Source: Promethearchaeota archaeon (GTDB lineage Archaea; Asgardarchaeota; Lokiarchaeia; Sigyniarchaeales; SOKP01). From it: 64,000 nucleotides of DNA. The position numbers and the translations under genes are program-made. Positions within the stretch are counted from its first letter, which is position 1, and every line of letters starts with the position of its first letter. Positions 60,382-64,000 of the stretch are shown piece after piece. Where the stretch lies: assembly GCA_013375475.1 (NCBI GenBank), contig JABXKD010000002.1:1-64000 (forward strand), in the 5' to 3' direction. The notes beneath the pieces are model-generated. The model searched no databases and was not told the origin of the DNA. It saw only the letters and a program-made list of their open reading frames with translations.

Positions 60382-61029
60382 ATGATTCTTTATATCTGGA
60401 AAATTATTGAACTTCCATATATATCTACAAGTGATTTAGCCTATAAAATATCTTTCGAACTATTTCTATTCTCCCCTAACGATGCAAAGAAATTCATTAA
60501 GAAGGCAATTCACAACGGTTTCCTAATAGTAGGCGATAATAACAAACTTAGCCTGTCAGATGATTTAGCTCTTGAGTTAAAGAATTGGCATAAAAAAAGA
60601 AGAGTAGAAATTTCAAAAAAAGTCAATAAAACTAAGAGTATAACACAATATTCAGATAAATTTAAAAAAAATGATTCGAATAAGTTCAATATATTATTAA
60701 AAGCTTTTTTAGATACAGGTACTATCAATAGAGCCGTGCTAGTCTCAGATAGTGCTATCACACTCCGTACAATTGAATCTCAAGGTAAAATTATTAAAGC
60801 TGAAGTTCAAGGTTCTCGAAAAATTCCCTATCTTATTGAAATCTCTACTAGTGAAAAGGTTTTAAAACACGATTGTCACGATTTTAAAACCAAAAGAGTT
60901 CAAAATAAAAAATTCTGTAAACACTTAGCCAAATTATTTCTACTACTTAAAGAAAGGGATGAAAAAGGAGCAACTACTCTTCTTGAAAATATAGCTAAAG
61001 ATATTAATAAATGGGAGTTTTTAATCTAA
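60382..61029 (+). CDS. SWIM-like zinc-finger protein
   Basis: C-terminal 'YLIEISTSEKVLKHDCHDFKTKRVQNKKFCKHLAKLFLLLKE' resembles a SWIM CxC/H...CxH module; helical N-terminus. Confidence 0.6.
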   Translation: MILYIWKIIELPYISTSDLAYKISFELFLFSPNDAKKFIKKAIHNGFLIVGDNNKLSLSDDLALELKNWHKKRRVEISKKVNKTKSITQYSDKFKKNDSNKFNILLKAFLDTGTINRAVLVSDSAITLRTIESQGKIIKAEVQGSRKIPYLIEISTSEKVLKHDCHDFKTKRVQNKKFCKHLAKLFLLLKERDEKGATTLLENIAKDINKWEFLI

Positions 61030-62345
61030 ATTAATTTTTTAAAAACGATATTCTTAATCTTAACCTTATCGGTTTGGAGTATTATGGGTTTATAATCTAA
61101 CAATTTATGGTCTTTTATTTTTTTAATTTGGGATAATACTCGTTCTACTACCCCAAGTTCGATATCAAGTGTTATGATTTTTGTTCGCCCGTAATGCCCC
61201 ATTGACCTCGTATTTGCAATAATTATTCCCGATAAAGTTAGTTCGTTAATATAATCGCTAATTCTTCTACGCGATAATTGTTTCAAGCCCGGAATTTTGC
61301 TAGATAGTTCTGAGTGAACTTCGTATATGTCTCCCGATGTGATTACATGTCCTTTGGTAAATCTAGATAATACGTAAATTGCTGTCAGAGTTAATTGGGT
61401 TTGAAGAGGCATTGAAAAGATATATTCAACAATGTGGTCTTTATCTATATCTTTTTGAGCTTTTTCTACATGATTTTCAGTAATTTTCTTACTTTGATTT
61501 CTTTCCGCAATCTCTCCTGCTTTTCTTAATAATTGAAGAGCTCTTCTTGCATCGCCGTGTTCTTTGGCAGCAAAACCTGCACACAACTTCACCACGCCAT
61601 TATCGATGACATCCTCAATAAATGCTATCTCAGCTCTTTGCTTGAGTATTTCTGCCAATTGATTTGCGTTATAAGGATGGAAAACGATAGGCTCCTCTTC
61701 TTCTAAATTAGAACTAACTCTCGAATCTAGGCACTCCATAAATTTCAACTTATTAGATATTCCGATAACACTTGTTCTACATAAGTCTAAATTTTCATTG
61801 AGCCTTGTTAAATTATAGAGGATTTCATTTCCTCCTTTCTTCTCTATTAAAATATCGATTTCATCTAATACAAGAAAACAAATGCTGTTTTTGATAAATT
61901 GATCCAAAAGTCCAAGTAATTTCTTCAGTATAACATCTTTGGGCAAACCAGTTGCGGGAATTTTCTCTTTTCCAACGATTGTATTATAAATATGAGCCAA
62001 AATTCGGTATGGGGTCGATACTACTGTGCAATTGATGTATACCCACCAAGGTGGATTGTTAGTACAGTGTTGAGCTAGTTTTTGAGAAATGTATCTTACA
62101 GTTGCTGTTTTCCCAGTGCCTGTCATCCCGTAGCATAAGAGATTAGGTGGTACATCTCCTTTTAAAGCACACGCTGTTATGCCTGCAATTTTTTCTATCT
62201 CGGAGTTTCGGTGTGGTAGTTCGTTAGGAATAAATGATGGTTCGAGTGCTTCCCTATTTTTAAAAAGTTTTGGACCCGCTAAATAGGTTTGATAAAATTT
62301 ATCAATGTTAAAAGAATACATGCCTTTATCATTTTGATTCGTCAA
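61026..62345 (-). CDS. cdc6: Orc1/Cdc6 replication initiator
   Basis: LPHRNSEIEKIAGI, CYGMTGTGKTATVRYISQKL, FLVLDEIDILIEKKGG, SRVSSNLEEEEPIVFHPYNANQLAEILKQRAEIAF; C-terminal winged helix. Confidence 0.95.
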   Translation of the reverse strand: MTNQNDKGMYSFNIDKFYQTYLAGPKLFKNREALEPSFIPNELPHRNSEIEKIAGITACALKGDVPPNLLCYGMTGTGKTATVRYISQKLAQHCTNNPPWWVYINCTVVSTPYRILAHIYNTIVGKEKIPATGLPKDVILKKLLGLLDQFIKNSICFLVLDEIDILIEKKGGNEILYNLTRLNENLDLCRTSVIGISNKLKFMECLDSRVSSNLEEEEPIVFHPYNANQLAEILKQRAEIAFIEDVIDNGVVKLCAGFAAKEHGDARRALQLLRKAGEIAERNQSKKITENHVEKAQKDIDKDHIVEYIFSMPLQTQLTLTAIYVLSRFTKGHVITSGDIYEVHSELSSKIPGLKQLSRRRISDYINELTLSGIIIANTRSMGHYGRTKIITLDIELGVVERVLSQIKKIKDHKLLDYKPIILQTDKVKIKNIVFKKLI

Positions 62346-62656
62346 CGCTTAATCCCACCATATTCATTGTTTCCACTCGAAATGATCACTAGAATAATAT
62401 TTCGATTCCGCAATATTTAAACTTGATTATTAATCGAAAAACTAAAGATAATTTGTTAAAGCTTTAATATGTTATTCTCAACTTATCAGATTAGCTACTA
62501 TTAGATCGATAGTTTATAATATTATTGTCGGAGCTTTAAAAGATAATTATTTAGGAAGCAATATTATTAAGGGTTTAGTAGAACTAATTATATTTGCAAA
62601 AACTTAATTTCAATCTAAAATTTACCAATCTAATTTTTATAATAATAGGAACTATT

Positions 62657-63430
62657 ATGTCAACGCATAATAAAAATGGAGATATTAATAGAAAAGATGT
62701 AAGACTTGCGATATTTTTGACGATATTTTTCATAAGTCTGCTCTTTTTTAACTTTCTGGTTATTTCTATCGTATTTAGCTGGGCTGATTGGTTAGCAACC
62801 CTTATTTTTAGTGTACTTTTTATCGTTCCCGCGTATTTTTCAAACGCAGGAATGGTTATTGTCGGAGGTGGTAAACCTATAGATGGGGGGAAGTTTTGGC
62901 GTGATGGACGCAGAATATTAGGAGGTCATAAAACCATTTCGGGATTTGTTAAAGGACCATTATATATTGGTATTCCATTGAGTTGCGGTTTATTTTTATT
63001 GTTTTTATTGTTATGGCCTGCTATACAACAGATTCCAATAGAAGGAGCTTCAACTGGAGTATATGTATTATACTCTGAGATATTTTATTATGAATATTTT
63101 TTTATAGGTGGACCAATTCCGATTGGAATGCTAATGATAGTGTTTAGAATTATATTTTGCTCATACGGTGCCGCGTTTGGAGATTTAGCAGGTTCATTTC
63201 TTAAAAGAAGATTTAACATTAAAAGTGGAGATCCCTTTTGGGTTGTAGATCAATTAGATTTTGCTGTAGGCGCTATTATTTTTGCTATAATTCCTGCTAT
63301 CTTTTTTCCAGCATTATATTTGATCCCTGATATTAATATTATAATATTCCTCCTAATCCTGACTCCCTCTGTTAGTCTTATTGCTAACACTATTGCTTAT
63401 CTCGTCAACTTGAAAGAAGTTCCCTGGTAG
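62657..63430 (+). CDS. carS: CDP-archaeol synthase
   Basis: GGGKPIDGGKFWRDGRRILGGHKTISGFVKGPLYIG...GAAFGDLAGSFLKRRFNIKSGDPFWVVDQLDFAVGAIIFA; start re-set to the internal ATG (ORF-track start 62594 is TTG). Confidence 0.9.
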   Translation: MSTHNKNGDINRKDVRLAIFLTIFFISLLFFNFLVISIVFSWADWLATLIFSVLFIVPAYFSNAGMVIVGGGKPIDGGKFWRDGRRILGGHKTISGFVKGPLYIGIPLSCGLFLLFLLLWPAIQQIPIEGASTGVYVLYSEIFYYEYFFIGGPIPIGMLMIVFRIIFCSYGAAFGDLAGSFLKRRFNIKSGDPFWVVDQLDFAVGAIIFAIIPAIFFPALYLIPDINIIIFLLILTPSVSLIANTIAYLVNLKEVPW

Positions 63431-63435
63431 GTTTT

Positions 63436-63951
63436 TCACAAACTTACAACTTCACACTTAATTTTTACTTGAAATCCCTGGTAATCTGAGAATTTAACAT
63501 AACTTTCGAAGATGAAATTTATAGCTTTTATATAATCACCATTAATACCTACTGCGATTCCTCTTTCTTCGAAGGAGAGAAACCCTACAATAATTATAAT
63601 CTGCCCAGTGTTAAAATTTCTTTCTATCCTTATTCTGTGAATATATAGATCAGGGAAAAAACCAAAAACTAAATTAATTAAAACACTTTCTTCCCGAACA
63701 AACACAATTCTCCTATTTTGAAATTTTTTTCTTAGATATGGTAATTTAGATTTCGCTTCAAAATACCTTCCATTATCAAGAAAGAAAAACACAATATCTT
63801 TAACAATAATAACATTTTTCGGAAAAATTTTAGTAGAATCATAGAAGAAGTGAAAGAGTAAGAGTTCTTTATTCGAGAATTTCTTCCTTACGGATAATTT
63901 CTGATAAAAAAGCAAATCATCAATAAATGAATTATGAGTCGTACTCAACAT
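63436..63951 (-). CDS. putative NusA-like KH-domain protein (diverged)
   Basis: Layout and phrases match archaeal NusA: 'VREESVLINLVFGFFPDLYIHRIRIER' and 'IIVGFLSFEERGIAVGINGDYIKAINFIFESY...VKIKCEV' (second KH GxxG = GING). Confidence 0.5.
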   Translation of the reverse strand: MLSTTHNSFIDDLLFYQKLSVRKKFSNKELLLFHFFYDSTKIFPKNVIIVKDIVFFFLDNGRYFEAKSKLPYLRKKFQNRRIVFVREESVLINLVFGFFPDLYIHRIRIERNFNTGQIIIIVGFLSFEERGIAVGINGDYIKAINFIFESYVKFSDYQGFQVKIKCEVVSL

Positions 63952-64000
63952 ATAATTAAGAATTCAGACCTATTATTTTAAACTCCTAAGAAATTTAAAT

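Noticed and set aside
1-64000. CRISPR arrays, IS elements, transposases, integrases, prophage genes
   Set aside because: No regularly spaced direct repeats and no transposase, integrase or phage structural genes recognised; the only clear mobile element is the intein.

Overview
AT-rich archaeal chromosome segment. Gene content points to an Asgard (Lokiarchaeia-like) archaeon: unsplit RNA polymerase subunit B, DP1/DP2 family-D DNA polymerase, Orc1/Cdc6, TFE, MBF1, PAN ATPase, NAC, CDP-archaeol synthase, and five Ras/Rab/Arf/Rag-type small GTPases, several carrying roadblock/longin-like or zinc-ribbon extensions. The window has two parts. (1) About 1-15.5 kb is accessory: mostly membrane, secreted, beta-propeller and beta-helix proteins, with a previously unnamed family of about 10 degenerate, same-orientation intergenic repeats (core TGTTTCGAGATTGAAGGGTGGGAGTGTGTTCCAGATT, usually followed by a T-rich tract). 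I found no copies beyond about 15.5 kb. (2) About 17-64 kb is core: a GTPase-rich block (17-31 kb) interleaved with pantothenate/CoA genes (ilvE-like, panB, mfnA/panD-like), an nrdD split by a 474-aa LAGLIDADG-type intein, information-processing genes, and three tRNAs. Two of the tRNAs contain introns whose bulge-helix-bulge motifs can be folded by eye; the tRNA-Lys(TTT) intron is in the T-loop (59/60). Best leads are the repeat family, the roadblock-Ras fusion, the two Rag/Gtr-like GTPases, the Rab-like GTPase with an APPVPEP-repeat tail and terminal zinc ribbon, the T-loop tRNA intron, and a NusA-like KH protein at the right edge. All assignments come from reading the sequence. No database search or structure prediction was run.
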